DNA of 64,000 bases, from NCBI RefSeq assembly GCF_030818775.1, contig NZ_JAUTAU010000001.1, positions 2,794,001 to 2,858,000 of the forward strand. The letters run 5' to 3'. Made by a program: the position numbers and the translations under genes. The notes under the pieces were generated by a model. The model saw only the letters and a list, made by a program, of their open reading frames with translations, searched no databases and had not been told where the DNA came from. This document shows positions 43,005 to 53,884 of this stretch, piece by piece (position 1 is the first letter of the stretch; the number at the start of each line of letters is the position of its first letter). Source of the stretch: Bacillus sp. SORGH_AS_0510 (GTDB lineage Bacteria; Bacillota; Bacilli; Bacillales; Cytobacillaceae).

Positions 43005-43995
43005 GTAAATCCCCCTTTCCAACTGGCCATTGGTTTGAATAGATCCAACACCTAATTTTACTGTCTTTGCATTCAATAAGCGGAGGTTCCTCCTGCAGGC
43101 AAATGGATTGTGCATATTCGCACCTGTTTGCAAATCGACAGCCTTGTGTTACTTCAGAAGGATGAGGAACTTGCCCAGTAATTGGATTAAGCCGTTCGAC
43201 CCTGCCATCAATATTAGGAATGGACTTGAGTAGTCCAATAGAATAGGGATGCTTGGGAGATTCGAAGAATGATTCGACATCGGCATATTCCACAATCCTG
43301 CCAAGGTACATTACAGCAACTTTATCGGCTGTTTCCGCAACTACACCAAGGTCATGAGTAATCAATAGAATGGACGTATTCAACCTATCCTTCAGATCAT
43401 TCATAAGTTCTAATATTTGCGCCTGTGTTGTCACATCAAGTGCCGTTGTTGGTTCATCAGCAATAAGCAAATCAGGGTTACATGCTAAAGCCATTGCAAT
43501 CATTACCCTTTGTCTCATTCCGCCAGATAACTGATGAGGATACTGCTCTGCCCTTTTTTCTGCCGAGGGTATTCCCACTAATTTAAGCATCTCAATTGCC
43601 TTAGCTCTTGCTTCTTTAGACGAAAGTCCTTGGTGCTGGGTAAGAACCTCCATAATTTGATTACCAACCGTAAAAACTGGATTTAACGATGTCATTGGTT
43701 CCTGAAAAATCATGGAGATATCATTTCCTCTTATTTTTCTAATCTCTTTTTCTCCCATTTTTACGAGATCTTTTCCTTTAAAAACTACTTCACCCTCAAT
43801 AATTTTTCCATGAGGCTTAGATATGAGCTGTAAAATGGACAGTGAGGTAACACTCTTACCACTTCCCGACTCCCCCACTATTCCTAAAGTTTCCCCTTTT
43901 TTTAAGTCAAAAGTAACCCCATCAACTGCAGCCGTTTCCTTGCCATCCTGATAAAAATATGTTTTTAAATTCTTGACCTCCAATAAGTTTTCCAT
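42970..43995 (-). CDS. dppD: Dipeptide/oligopeptide ABC transporter ATPase, DppD type
   Basis: The second ATPase of the transporter, 341 residues. Walker A is [13 protein letters not shown], the signature is [15 protein letters not shown] and Walker B is [14 protein letters not shown]. The C-terminal oligo_HPY part with [15 protein letters not shown] carries the matching Cys cluster. I prefer the ATG at 43995, eight bases after AAAGGAG; the ATG at 44001 is too close. It is 12 bases downstream of an M24 peptidase gene. Confidence 0.92.
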   Translation of the reverse strand: MENLLEVKNLKTYFYQDGKETAAVDGVTFDLKKGETLGIVGESGSGKSVTSLSILQLISKPHGKIIEGEVVFKGKDLVKMGEKEIRKIRGNDISMIFQEPMTSLNPVFTVGNQIMEVLTQHQGLSSKEARAKAIEMLKLVGIPSAEKRAEQYPHQLSGGMRQRVMIAMALACNPDLLIADEPTTALDVTTQAQILELMNDLKDRLNTSILLITHDLGVVAETADKVAVMYLGRIVEYADVESFFESPKHPYSIGLLKSIPNIDGRVERLNPITGQVPHPSEVTQGCRFANRCEYAQSICLQEEPPLIECKDSKIRCWIYSNQWPVGKGDLHGREIATGGKS

Positions 43996-44012
43996 AGCCA
44001 TTCTCCTTTGAC

Positions 44013-45077
44013 TTAGATATGGATATGTCTCGGAGTATTAGTCAGAACTTCACAACCGTTGTTCGTAACTAGGACAACATCCTCCACCCGAACACCCGCT
44101 TTTCCAGGTAAATATAATCCTGGTTCAATGGTGAATACCATTCCCGGTTCTAATACCTCTTCAGATTGCAAGACAATCCTTGGATTTTCATGAATTTGTA
44201 ATCCTACACCATGTCCAAGACCTCTTAAACTGTAACTCTCTAGCCTCTCCCTAAAAAATACTTCTCTTGCAATAGCATCTAAATCATGACCGGTCATTCC
44301 GGGCTTTACTTCTTCAATGGCCCGTTCTAAAGCTTCATGAACAAGGTGATAATATCTTTTTAATTCCTCATTAGGAATACCAATCCAGAGCGTACGTGTC
44401 ATATCTGACATATATCCTTGATATTTAACTCCATAATCGATTAATAGAAGATGATTCTCCTTAACTTGATTATTTGAAGGAACCGCATGTGGAAGTGCGG
44501 CACGTACGTCCGCAGCAACGATTGTTCCAAAGGCAGGACCATCATGCCCGTGTTTTCCCATCAAATATTCTAATTCTACTGCGACTTCCCTTTCAGTCAT
44601 TCCAGGTTTTATTAACGGTATTAGATCTTTAAAAGCTTTGTCTGAAATAGCAATAGACTGGCGGATTATTTTAATTTCCTCATCATCCTTGATCCTTCTT
44701 ATTTTGAGGAGTTCACTTGTAAGGGGAACCCATTCACATTTCTGGATTAAGGATTTAAGTCTATTAAATAGGTGTACAGAAAGTGATTCTGATTCAAAAC
44801 CGATGGTCGATATCTTTTTGTCCTGAAAAACAGATTGGATTGTTACAAATGGATCAATTCCATGTGTGATGACATCAAAATCAGTGGCCTGTTCCTTTGC
44901 CTGTTCCGTATATCTTTGATCAGTAATCAAGCCGCAATACTTAGATGTAATAAGCAAATAGCCGTTGCTTCCAGAAAAACCTGAAAAATATCTTCTATTT
45001 TCATAGGATTGGATAAACAAGGCATCCAGCCCCCTGTTATCCATCAGATTACGCAGCTTTTTTATCCTACTGTTCAT
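44013..45077 (-). CDS. M24-family Xaa-Pro dipeptidase/aminopeptidase
   Basis: A 354-residue metallopeptidase that cleaves bonds next to proline. The N-terminal creatinase-like domain is residues 1-125. The pita-bread catalytic domain has all five metal ligands: two Asp in [19 protein letters not shown], His in [16 protein letters not shown], Glu in [13 protein letters not shown] and Glu in [13 protein letters not shown] at 45077 follows GGAGGTGAAAGG. It sits between the binding protein and the ATPase genes of the transporter. Confidence 0.9.
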   Translation of the reverse strand: MNSRIKKLRNLMDNRGLDALFIQSYENRRYFSGFSGSNGYLLITSKYCGLITDQRYTEQAKEQATDFDVITHGIDPFVTIQSVFQDKKISTIGFESESLSVHLFNRLKSLIQKCEWVPLTSELLKIRRIKDDEEIKIIRQSIAISDKAFKDLIPLIKPGMTEREVAVELEYLMGKHGHDGPAFGTIVAADVRAALPHAVPSNNQVKENHLLLIDYGVKYQGYMSDMTRTLWIGIPNEELKRYYHLVHEALERAIEEVKPGMTGHDLDAIAREVFFRERLESYSLRGLGHGVGLQIHENPRIVLQSEEVLEPGMVFTIEPGLYLPGKAGVRVEDVVLVTNNGCEVLTNTPRHIHI

Positions 45078-45165
45078 CCTTTCACCTCCATAGGGGTACC
45101 TCATATAGTCAGGGTGATATCTCCCTCTTGTGCCCGAGCGATATCACCCTTTCCACTAACCCTAT

Positions 45166-46866
45166 TTATTCCTTTATTGCCCAATCTTTAGCATTGAATG
45201 TAGCTCCTCTAAAATCCGGATCGAAACCGGCCACTCTATTATTTACGACGAAAGGTGATACCTGCTCATATAATGGAATCCATATTTCATCTTCTGCGAG
45301 TTTCTTCCCAACTTCCCAAATTAATTTTTGGCGTTTTTCTAAATCAATTTCCTTGGTCTGCTGCTCTAACAATTGGTCTACTTTTGGATCCGAATAGCTG
45401 ACGAAATTATATCCGTTAGGCGGCATATACGCAGTTCCGAAATAACTTCTATATTCATCTGGATCCGCTTCAACACCAAAACCAAGGATATAGGCATCAT
45501 AATCGTCCTTTGTTACTGCTCTTTGTTTTCCATCCTTTGTTTTCGGTAAAAGTTTTGTGACCAGCGTTGGAAAATCAAGCGATCTAATCTCCATTTTTAC
45601 GCCAACTTTCTCCCACATTTCTTTTAAGAGAACGGCTGATTTTTCTCTTTCTTTTGTACCGGTAGGAACTTCCATCGTAAAGCTGAGTTCTTTCCCATCC
45701 TTTGCATAAATTCCCTTACTATTTTTCTTATAACCGGCTTCTTCCAGCAGGGCCTCGGCCTTAGCCTTATCATAATCGTAGACTGGTAGATCAGGATTAT
45801 GTGACCAATGCTTAGACGGGAAAATATCATCCGCAACTTGACCATATTTACCAAGAATAGAAGAAACGATTGCTTTTTTATCAATGGCATGTGCTAATGC
45901 TTGACGGACCCTAACATCTTTAAACAGAGCATTTTTTGAATTGAACCCTACATAGTACACACTTAACGATGTTTGAGTAACTAATCCCGCGTAGTCAAGA
46001 CTACTCACAGAAGGAGTTTCGGCAACAGGTACCGGGGTAATATCAACATCCTTACTTAATACAGATGCTAACATTGTATTTGCATCCCCAAAACGAACAA
46101 TGATCTTATCTAACTTAGGTGCTCCGCCAAAATAATCTTTGTTTGCCTCTAATTCTATATATTGTCCAGTTTCCCATTTAACAAATTTAAAAGGACCCGT
46201 TCCAATTGGAGCACGATTTGACTGGTGTTTTTCCCATTCACCAGGTGATACATCCTTTAAAATGTGTTCCGGAACAATCCCAATAAATAATCCAGAAATA
46301 AATGGTGCAAATGGTTCTTTCGTTGTAAATTTAATGGTATTGTCATCAATGACCTCAATACCTGCAACCTTATCGGCCTTGCCTTCTTTGTATTCTGCTG
46401 CTCCTACAATGGGATCGACTCTCCAATAGGCCCCTGCATCATATTTAGCATCTGCCAACGATGTAAAAGTAAATTCAACATCCTTTGCCGTGAATGGCAC
46501 CCCATCATGCCATTTCACGCCTTTTTTAAGATGGAATGTATAGGACTTGCCATCCTCTGACACATCCCAACTTTCTGCTAAACTACCAACCATTTTTAAT
46601 TCTTTATCTGGTATAACAAGCGAATCATATATCATATGGGTGACATTCGTATCTGAGGTAGTTGCCCAAATGACAGGGTTAAGATTACCTGGTTCACTAT
46701 TAAAGGCAACGGTAACGGTGCCCCCTACTTTTTCCTTTACTTCTTTTGCTGGCTCGTTATTTTTCTCTTGGTTCTTTGTGTTGGAAGCACTCTCAGATGA
46801 ACAAGCAGATAATAATAGTGTGAAAATTAAGAAAATTAATCCGATAAGACTTCTCTTTTTCTTCAT
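45166..46866 (-). CDS. Peptide-binding lipoprotein of the ABC transporter (SBP_bac_5)
   Basis: A 566-residue extracellular solute-binding protein. The signal peptide ends in the lipobox LLLSACSS, so it is anchored by Cys22. The family signature is ESWDVSEDGKSYTFHLKKGVKWHDGVPFTAKDVEFTF, and the second domain contains FKDVRVRQALAHAIDKKAIV. It delivers di- or oligopeptides to the DppBC permease. ATG at 46866 follows AGGGGG. Confidence 0.92.
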   Translation of the reverse strand: MKKKRSLIGLIFLIFTLLLSACSSESASNTKNQEKNNEPAKEVKEKVGGTVTVAFNSEPGNLNPVIWATTSDTNVTHMIYDSLVIPDKELKMVGSLAESWDVSEDGKSYTFHLKKGVKWHDGVPFTAKDVEFTFTSLADAKYDAGAYWRVDPIVGAAEYKEGKADKVAGIEVIDDNTIKFTTKEPFAPFISGLFIGIVPEHILKDVSPGEWEKHQSNRAPIGTGPFKFVKWETGQYIELEANKDYFGGAPKLDKIIVRFGDANTMLASVLSKDVDITPVPVAETPSVSSLDYAGLVTQTSLSVYYVGFNSKNALFKDVRVRQALAHAIDKKAIVSSILGKYGQVADDIFPSKHWSHNPDLPVYDYDKAKAEALLEEAGYKKNSKGIYAKDGKELSFTMEVPTGTKEREKSAVLLKEMWEKVGVKMEIRSLDFPTLVTKLLPKTKDGKQRAVTKDDYDAYILGFGVEADPDEYRSYFGTAYMPPNGYNFVSYSDPKVDQLLEQQTKEIDLEKRQKLIWEVGKKLAEDEIWIPLYEQVSPFVVNNRVAGFDPDFRGATFNAKDWAIKE

Positions 46867-46884
46867 TATAATATCCCCCTCTAT

Positions 46885-47808
46885 TTAATTTTTAACTTTT
46901 GGGTCTAATGCATCCCGTAAGCCATCCCCTACAAAATTAATACAAAGAATGGTGAGTAAAATAGCAAATCCAGCAGGCATCCATACCCAAGGTTTAAATT
47001 GTAAAACCATAATCGATGTAGCCTCATTTAGCATATTGCCCCAACTCGGGACAGGTTGCTGTACTCCAACTCCTAAAAAGCTTAATGCTGATTCGGTTAA
47101 AATCGCCTCGGCAGTTTGTAATGTTCCCTGGACTACAATTGGTGCCATGATATTGGGCAGGATATGCCTTAAAATGATAATAGCATCGTTCTGACCCATT
47201 GCCCTTGTTGCTTCGATGTATTCCATTTCCCGAAGACGCAATACTTCCCCCCTTACAAGCCTTGTCATCGTTGTCCAACTAACCAAACCAATGATAATTA
47301 TGACGTTGAGAAGGCTGGGCTTTAAAATGGTGGCTACGGTAATGGCTAAGAATAATACCGGGAAACAAATGACGACATCAGTTATACGCATAATAACAGT
47401 ATCAACCCATTTCCCGTAAAAGCCAGCTACAAGTCCGAGAAACACCCCTGTTATTGTTGCAATCATAACTGCAACAAATGCCACAGTGAGGGAAACCCTC
47501 CCACCATAAATGATCCTCGATAGCATATCTCTTCCTAGACTATCAGTGCCTAGTAGATGACCATCGCCTGGCGGTGCCAGCACATTAATGTCCCCAAATT
47601 CTCCTTTCGTTGATTCATAGGGACTGTAAGGAGATATAAGTGGTGCTAAAATTGCTAGAATGAGAAATATCAGAAGTATAATGGCACCGAAGACCGCAAG
47701 TTTATTCTTTTTAAATCTTTTCCAAGCAGCATGATCCCGCCATCTTTTCTTTGTATTTTTCTGAACGATCTCTGTGTTTGTTTGCTGTACCTCAATACTG
47801 CCATTCAA
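46885..47808 (-). CDS. dppC: Peptide ABC transporter permease, DppC type
   Basis: A permease of about 307 residues. A soluble basic N-terminus is followed by six membrane helices, starting FGAIILLIFLILAILAPLISPYSPY. The conserved motif for ATPase docking is EYIEATRAMGQNDAIIILRHILPN, and DGHLLGTDSLGRDMLSRIIYGGR is typical of DppC/OppC. The TTG at 47808 behind AAGGGGGG is the best start. The ATG at 47874 lies inside the dppB gene and would add an unusual extension. Confidence 0.88.
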   Translation of the reverse strand: MNGSIEVQQTNTEIVQKNTKKRWRDHAAWKRFKKNKLAVFGAIILLIFLILAILAPLISPYSPYESTKGEFGDINVLAPPGDGHLLGTDSLGRDMLSRIIYGGRVSLTVAFVAVMIATITGVFLGLVAGFYGKWVDTVIMRITDVVICFPVLFLAITVATILKPSLLNVIIIIGLVSWTTMTRLVRGEVLRLREMEYIEATRAMGQNDAIIILRHILPNIMAPIVVQGTLQTAEAILTESALSFLGVGVQQPVPSWGNMLNEATSIMVLQFKPWVWMPAGFAILLTILCINFVGDGLRDALDPKVKN

Positions 47809-47833
47809 GGACAATCCCCCCTTCCCCACTTTT

Positions 47834-48793
47834 TTAATACCTAATCCGTGGATCTGCCCATGCATACATGACATCTGCCAGTAAGTTACCGGCCATAACT
47901 AAAATGGATGTAAACAGATTTAGAGCCATAATAACGGGGTATTCCCTTGCAACAATAGATTGAATTCCTAAGCTGCCCATTCCAGGCCAGTTAAAAATAT
48001 GTTCTGTGATATATGCCCCACCAAACAAAAAGGGAATGGATAGTCCGAATATGGTGATCACTGGAATTAAAGCGTTCCTTAATGCATGTTTGAGATATAC
48101 TTTTGCTTTGCTTAACCCTTTGGAGTCTGCTGTTCGAATAAATTCCTGATTCAGGACTTCCAGCATACTGGAACGTGTAAAACGCATAACAACTGCCACT
48201 GTCGGTAATGCCAAGACAAGAGCTGGCATAATCACGTGCTTAAAATAATCCATAAAGAGGGCAAATCCAGTATAATTGGCCCCTATTGTAACCATCCCAG
48301 AAGTTGGAAGCCATCCTAGCTTTAAAGCAAAGATAAAAATCATACCTAAACCAAAAAAGAATGATGGAATAGAGATGCCTATGAAAGACATAACAGTCAA
48401 TACATAATCAGGCAATTTATTTCGCTTAGTTGCGGAGTATACCCCTAAAGGAACTCCTAAAACAAACGCAATAATAAAGGCAGTCCCTGTCAACAGTAAT
48501 GTAGCCGGAAGGCGTTCGAGTATTAACTGGCCAACTGGCTGACCAGTCTTAATCGTATATCCAAGGTTTCCTTGTAAAATTTGCGTAATCCAAGTGAAAT
48601 ACTGGGCTGGAAGGGAATCATTTAACCCAAGGTTTTCTTGAGCTCTTTCTATTTCCTCTGCTGATATTTTTGGATCAATCATGGTTTGCATTGGATTTCC
48701 CGGTGCTAACTGCATAATGGCAAAAGTCATAATGGAAATACCAAATAGAATGGGAATCGATTGAAGTAATCTTTTAATCAGGTATTTTTTCAA
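47834..48793 (-). CDS. dppB: Peptide ABC transporter permease, DppB type
   Basis: A 319-residue permease with six membrane helices. It starts MKKYLIKRLLQSIPILFGISIMTFAIMQLAPG, the standard DppB/OppB N-terminus, and includes MLEVLNQEFIRTADSKGLSKAKVYLKHALRNALIP, the EAA loop. It forms the channel with DppC. The start overlaps the end of the upstream M24 gene by 20 bases. Confidence 0.92.
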   Translation of the reverse strand: MKKYLIKRLLQSIPILFGISIMTFAIMQLAPGNPMQTMIDPKISAEEIERAQENLGLNDSLPAQYFTWITQILQGNLGYTIKTGQPVGQLILERLPATLLLTGTAFIIAFVLGVPLGVYSATKRNKLPDYVLTVMSFIGISIPSFFFGLGMIFIFALKLGWLPTSGMVTIGANYTGFALFMDYFKHVIMPALVLALPTVAVVMRFTRSSMLEVLNQEFIRTADSKGLSKAKVYLKHALRNALIPVITIFGLSIPFLFGGAYITEHIFNWPGMGSLGIQSIVAREYPVIMALNLFTSILVMAGNLLADVMYAWADPRIRY

Positions 48794-49988
48794 GAATCCC
48801 CTCCCTCGCTTTCCTGTTATTGGAAATAAGAATCAACTCGTCTTGGCGCTCAGATAAATACCTAATTCCATTCGAAGTAACAACAACATTTTCCTCTACA
48901 ATAAAATGAATACCATTCTCCAAAAAAAGGGTAGGTTCAATGGTGAAAACCATACCTTCTTTTAATTCCCCATACGGTGCGTTTCCATATCGTTTCCATC
49001 TAGGACCTAAAAGAATGCCTCCATCATGTACATCTCTCCCAATTTGATGGCCTGTTGCATGAGTAATTTCCGGGTAGCCAAGAGACACATAATAATTTCT
49101 AGCTGCCCCGTCCACTTCGTACCCCTTTACACCAGGTTTCATCATAACAGCAGCCCTTGTTATGGCTTTATGAACAGCTGAAAAGGCAGCCTTGATTGGT
49201 TCTGGGGCTTCGGTTTCACCTTCTTTTAAAAAGTAAACGGTTCTGGCAATATCCGAAACATATCCATCCACTTCAACGCTAAAGTCGAAGATAACAAGAT
49301 CGCCTTCATTGATGACAGCCTCACCCGGCCCTCTATGGGCGATATTTTCCTTTAAAACGATAGGCAAGGATAGCGAACGATCCACCCCATTCACAACACC
49401 TTCCCGTTCCATTTCTGCAATGAATAAAGTTCCCAATTCGCGTTCTGTCATTCCTGCCTTCATTTTTGTAAATACGCTCTTATAAATTCTTTCTGTTACC
49501 TTCACCGCTTTTTCAATTCTTTCAATCTCAGTCTTAGATTTAATACTTCTAATTAGGGTTAGAAATGGTTCTGAGGATACAAATTCCCCATGAAATACCC
49601 CTTTAAGAGTATTTTTTAACCAACGGTAACGCCCGGCGGTTAACCCATCAGCCAAATGCTCCTCAACCGAAATATTTAAAGCAATATTCCTTGGGTTTAA
49701 CTTTCTTACTGTTTCAACTAATAGAGTGTCAAGACTTCCAGTATGCTTACATACTTCATCAAAAAGCTCCGACTCCTCTAAATCTTGAGCATCGATACTA
49801 CTGCATAATGCCAGTTTTCTTCCTTCTTTTGTAAAGATGAATACACCTGGCCCCACTGTTCCTACCCCTGTAATAAGGGGGATGCAGGGATCACTGCCCT
49901 CTGATGTAAGAATGAGCCACATATCAATCTCTAATTCTCTTAAACTATCAACGGTCTGATTCAACTTTTCCTTTTGAATCTGATACAT
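48774..49988 (-). CDS. M24-family peptidase
   Basis: A 404-residue protein of the Xaa-Pro peptidase/creatinase group. The metal ligands are in IFDFSVEVDGYVSDIARTVYF (two Asp), HATGHQIGRDVHDGG (His), MVFTIEPTLFLENG and FIVEENVVV (Glu). The Gly-rich N-terminal part (WLILTSEGSDPCIPLITGVG) is shared with the M24 protein at 51273, so the two are recent paralogues. It overlaps the M20 gene upstream by 41 bases and dppB downstream by 20, so translation is coupled. Confidence 0.88.
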   Translation of the reverse strand: MYQIQKEKLNQTVDSLRELEIDMWLILTSEGSDPCIPLITGVGTVGPGVFIFTKEGRKLALCSSIDAQDLEESELFDEVCKHTGSLDTLLVETVRKLNPRNIALNISVEEHLADGLTAGRYRWLKNTLKGVFHGEFVSSEPFLTLIRSIKSKTEIERIEKAVKVTERIYKSVFTKMKAGMTERELGTLFIAEMEREGVVNGVDRSLSLPIVLKENIAHRGPGEAVINEGDLVIFDFSVEVDGYVSDIARTVYFLKEGETEAPEPIKAAFSAVHKAITRAAVMMKPGVKGYEVDGAARNYYVSLGYPEITHATGHQIGRDVHDGGILLGPRWKRYGNAPYGELKEGMVFTIEPTLFLENGIHFIVEENVVVTSNGIRYLSERQDELILISNNRKAREGILEKIPD

Positions 49989-51270
49989 TCTCTCCGCCTC
50001 CCCTGCTTATGCAAAATGCCTCCAAAACATCCTTCATCAGTTGTACACCATATTCAAAGGATTCCAGTTCGATATGTTCATCCTTGTTATGCACCCTTTT
50101 GAGCACCTCTGTAAATAATGTCAGTGTAGGTGAAAGCCCGTATATTTGGCTGGCCATTTCTCCTATAAATCTTCCATCCGTTTTACCTAAGGCAGTAAAA
50201 GGTACCCACCTAATTTTGTAACCCAATCGTTCCGATAGAGTCTTAAACAGCAAAATAATTTCACCCTCAGGGTCGCTTTCATATCCTTGCTGAAAGGATA
50301 ATAATTGGTAATGTACATCAGGTGGCGCAGTCCATTCTTTCATAAATAATTCAAACTGTTCTCTTGTTTGATTAGGCAGAGTTCTGAATTCTAGAAGAAC
50401 TTCAGCCTTATAAGGAATCACATTCAACTGATCACCAATACGAATGAGTTCAGGCGTAAAGGTTGTTTCCTTCATATATTCGTAGAGTCTTTTCACCAAT
50501 TGCCCTTGTTCATTTTCTACAATCATCATCTCTTCCATTTCGTTACGAAACCGTTGAAGAACCGGGTAATTACCTGCAGGAAAACTAATGTTCATTAAGT
50601 AGTCAAGTGCCTGTGAAAGCTTTCCTACGGCTTGGTTTTCCGGCGGGCATCCAGCATGCCCCCCGTCTCCTGCTGCTGTGATGGATACCCTTGCTGTTCC
50701 CTTTTCACCGGAGGCAAATAACATAAGGGTTTCTCCATTTTCACTTTGGACTGTAAAGCCACCGCCTTCACTTAAAACAATACTGTTATTAAAAACGTCT
50801 GGAAACTGTTTGGAAATGAACTCCATTCCTTCCTTGCTTCCATTTTCCTCATCCGCTGTAGCTATAAAGTAGACATCCCGGTTCAACGGGACATTCAATC
50901 TTTTTAGATGCAAGAAAGCCATCAGATGCATCACAGTAAGTTGCTTTGTATCAAGCGTTCCCCGCCCCCAAATTTTATTTTCATAGATGTCCCCTGAAAA
51001 AGGGGGAAACGTCCACTCTTCTTCCTTCGCTGCAACAACATCTAAGTGTGATAGAAGAATTACTGGTTTTAGATGTTTTTTCTTTCCGGCTAATTTAGAA
51101 ATAATAGATGTCCTGCCTTTGTTACTGTAAACTATTTGGGAATCTATATTATTGTTGTCTAGGATTTCTTTTAGATAATTGGCTAATAAATATTCGGTAG
51201 CAAGCTCATTTGTGGTATTGATTTTGAGCATGTTCATAAAATAATCCAGTGCCTCATTTTTCAAACTCAT
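49948..51270 (-). CDS. M20-family metallopeptidase
   Basis: A 440-residue zinc peptidase or amidohydrolase. Active-site stretches are LLSHLDVVAAKEEEWTFPPFSG (metal His and following Asp), IWGRGTLDTKQL (bridging Asp) and IATADEENGSKEGMEF (catalytic Glu-Glu). A dimerisation insert occupies the middle. It probably cleaves dipeptides or N-acyl amino acids. It starts two bases before the stop of the upstream M24 gene, part of the same operon. Confidence 0.88.
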   Translation of the reverse strand: MSLKNEALDYFMNMLKINTTNELATEYLLANYLKEILDNNNIDSQIVYSNKGRTSIISKLAGKKKHLKPVILLSHLDVVAAKEEEWTFPPFSGDIYENKIWGRGTLDTKQLTVMHLMAFLHLKRLNVPLNRDVYFIATADEENGSKEGMEFISKQFPDVFNNSIVLSEGGGFTVQSENGETLMLFASGEKGTARVSITAAGDGGHAGCPPENQAVGKLSQALDYLMNISFPAGNYPVLQRFRNEMEEMMIVENEQGQLVKRLYEYMKETTFTPELIRIGDQLNVIPYKAEVLLEFRTLPNQTREQFELFMKEWTAPPDVHYQLLSFQQGYESDPEGEIILLFKTLSERLGYKIRWVPFTALGKTDGRFIGEMASQIYGLSPTLTLFTEVLKRVHNKDEHIELESFEYGVQLMKDVLEAFCISRGGGENVSDSKGKVESDR

Positions 51271-51272
51271 CT

Positions 51273-52478
51273 TTATTTACCTTCCGCTTGAATCAGCACA
51301 AGTTCTGTCTGCCTTTTGCTCAAAACAACTGGTCCTTTTTCAGTGACAAGAACATTCTCTTCCACTAAGATGCATGGAAGACCGTTATCTTGGATGACAG
51401 TTGGTTCAATAGCATAGATTTCCCCGACTTCAATAATCCCTTCTACTTCAGGTCTTGGCGGTACCCGTTTGGGCCCTAATATAGTTCCGCCATCATGAGT
51501 GGCACGGCCAATCTGGTGGCCGACTGAATGGCGAATGGTTGGATAACCGCCATCTTCAATTACTTGCCTTCCGACAGCATCCACCTCATAACCCGCCTTA
51601 CCAGGAACTAAAGCCTCAATGGAAGCCGTAATAGCATCAATAGCAGTATCAAAAGCATGCTGGATTTCCACAGGCGCTTGCTTTTCACCCGGTTTTAAGA
51701 AGTAGCAGGTACGGGCAATATCTGATACATAATGGCTATACTTTAGGCTGAAGTCGATTATGACAATATCGCCAGGCTCAGTTTGATGGTCCGCAGGTTT
51801 CCGATGTGCTAGCCCTTTTCTAGCTATGCATACAAGAGGGGGATCATTAGGATGACCTAAACCGTTTGTCACTCCTCTTTTCCCCATCTCATCAACAAAT
51901 AATTGACCGATTTCCAGTTCTGTCATTCCGCATGTAATACGCTTAAATACATCATCAAAAATATCTGTTGTGTACCTAATGGCCTTCTTAATATTTTGAA
52001 GCTCTCCTGCTGTTTTCACACTGCGCAGCTTCTTCAAAACCGACTCACTTGATACCTCCATACCTGCTAGGCGCTCTTTTCCAATGACATTTTCCAACCA
52101 CACATATAATCCTTGTGTTAACCCATCGCAAAGATGGTCACTCTCAGAAATGTTTAAGGCAAGCTTTTGCGGCTGGACTTCCTCAAAGAGTGTAAGAAAG
52201 GCCTCCTCCATACCAGCTTCATAAACAAGCACTTTTTTAAATAAGTTGGTAGATTCATAACTTCCCTTATCACTAACAGATGTGAGGGCAATATGCTCCC
52301 CATTGCTTCGAATGAAAATGGCAGCTTTATGAACTGACCGTATCCCTACTATTAATGGCAGGGCAGGATCTGTGCCCTCCCTCGTTAATATAAGCCATGT
52401 ATCTAATCCATTTTCGTTCAGCAGTCTTGTGGCCTGTTCCAATTTTTCAGAGGTGATTGAATTTACAGCAGATATCAT
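51273..52478 (-). CDS. M24-family peptidase
   Basis: A 401-residue paralogue of the protein at 48774. Ligand motifs are IIDFSLKYSHYVSDIARTCYF, IRHSVGHQIGRATHDGG, IYAIEPTVIQDNG and ILVEENVLV, all complete. The N-terminal domain has WLILTREGTDPALPLIVGIR. The ATG at 52478 is six bases after the M20 stop. It acts in the cytoplasm on imported peptides, most likely with proline. Confidence 0.88.
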   Translation of the reverse strand: MISAVNSITSEKLEQATRLLNENGLDTWLILTREGTDPALPLIVGIRSVHKAAIFIRSNGEHIALTSVSDKGSYESTNLFKKVLVYEAGMEEAFLTLFEEVQPQKLALNISESDHLCDGLTQGLYVWLENVIGKERLAGMEVSSESVLKKLRSVKTAGELQNIKKAIRYTTDIFDDVFKRITCGMTELEIGQLFVDEMGKRGVTNGLGHPNDPPLVCIARKGLAHRKPADHQTEPGDIVIIDFSLKYSHYVSDIARTCYFLKPGEKQAPVEIQHAFDTAIDAITASIEALVPGKAGYEVDAVGRQVIEDGGYPTIRHSVGHQIGRATHDGGTILGPKRVPPRPEVEGIIEVGEIYAIEPTVIQDNGLPCILVEENVLVTEKGPVVLSKRQTELVLIQAEGK

Positions 52479-52483
52479 TCCCT

Positions 52484-53800
52484 TTACACTCCTTCCATTT
52501 GTACAAGGATGTTATACATATTTTGAATGCCAAATCTCAATGACTCCAACGGTATTCTTTCGTTTACCCCATGCACCATTTTAATGATTCTATCAAAGCT
52601 CATATCGGGCAGCATGGGGCAATAACCATAGATTTGGGTATTAAATCCCTTTAAGTGCCTTGAATCACTCCCGCCAATCGATAAAAATGGGACGACCTTG
52701 GCATTAGGAACCTCCGTTTGAAGCTCCTGCTCAAACAGCGCCAAATGGTCATGATTAATATCTGACTCATAGCCTTGTGAAAAGGATAGAATCTCATATT
52801 GTACGGGTAAATCACCTAGAATGGTTTCCAGCAGTTTCTCATATGTTTCTTTATTGACAGACGGAACCGGTCTGCTATCCAAGAAGATTTCATATTGGTT
52901 CATTAATTCTGGATGCTTCTTTCCGCCATTCCATTTTGTAATGGAAAAAGTGGTTTTTGACATGGCTTTAAATAAAGAAAGGTGGTTAGGTGGTATTTTA
53001 TTTAAAAAAAGCTCCAATTCATGTTCAGAAAAATGCCAATCCTGAGATGAAGCAATTGTAGTAAATAATTCTAATGTGGCTGGAGGAATCTTTTCGTAGA
53101 TATTTGGTTCTTGGAAAGCATTGATCGCGTCAAGGATTACCTGCATTCCATTGTTGTTAGGAAGATATGGATTGGACGAGGAATCGTTCTTAGCTGTTAT
53201 CCTGACTTTGGCCAATCCCTTTTGTCCAAGTTCACATAAATAATAAGCTTGATTCTCAATCAATAGCGGGAACCCTCCGCCTTCGTTAAATACGATGCTA
53301 TTATTAAACAAGGTAGGGTGTTTTTCTAAAAAAGGAAGCAACCCAAACTGACTTCCGTTTTCCTCATCTGAGGTTGCAATCATAATAATATCCCTCTTAA
53401 GTGGGACGTTGTTACGTTTCAATAAAATCAATACCATTAGATGGGTGATGGTTAATTGTTTTGTATCAATGGTTCCCCTTCCCCATAAAATGTCATTGAT
53501 AATTTCCCCACTAAATGGAGGCACCTCCCAATCTACCTCATTTGCTGGTACGACATCTAAATGGGACAATAAAACAATCGGATTACTATAATCAGGGGTT
53601 AATGAAATGACTATATTTCCCCTATTTTCATCTGTTTTATGGACGTATGTATACAATCCATTCTGCTTCGCCACTTCAACTAGATATTGAATGGCGTCCA
53701 TTTCATTTTTAAGGGGATTACTAGTATTGATTCGAATGATATGACTTAGGTACTCAGCCGCCTCACATTTCACATCCAACCAGTTCTTAATCGAATTCAC
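52484..53800 (-). CDS. M20-family metallopeptidase, first gene of the operon
   Basis: A protein of about 438 residues related to the M20 enzyme at 49948. Motifs: VLLSHLDVVPANEVDWEVPPFSG, ILWGRGTIDTKQLTITHLM and IATSDEENGSQFGL, with the metal ligands in place. I prefer the GTG at 53800, preceded by AAAGGTGAT, to the ATG at 53824 which lacks a site. It is the promoter-proximal gene of the dipeptide operon that runs to 40381. Confidence 0.85.
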   Translation of the reverse strand: MNSIKNWLDVKCEAAEYLSHIIRINTSNPLKNEMDAIQYLVEVAKQNGLYTYVHKTDENRGNIVISLTPDYSNPIVLLSHLDVVPANEVDWEVPPFSGEIINDILWGRGTIDTKQLTITHLMVLILLKRNNVPLKRDIIMIATSDEENGSQFGLLPFLEKHPTLFNNSIVFNEGGGFPLLIENQAYYLCELGQKGLAKVRITAKNDSSSNPYLPNNNGMQVILDAINAFQEPNIYEKIPPATLELFTTIASSQDWHFSEHELELFLNKIPPNHLSLFKAMSKTTFSITKWNGGKKHPELMNQYEIFLDSRPVPSVNKETYEKLLETILGDLPVQYEILSFSQGYESDINHDHLALFEQELQTEVPNAKVVPFLSIGGSDSRHLKGFNTQIYGYCPMLPDMSFDRIIKMVHGVNERIPLESLRFGIQNMYNILVQMEGV

Positions 53801-53884
53801 ATTTATCACCTTTTTACTATCCAACTTTTAACTCATTATAAGGTTTATCCACCCAATTGAATGTAAAACAGTTTACAAAATCAA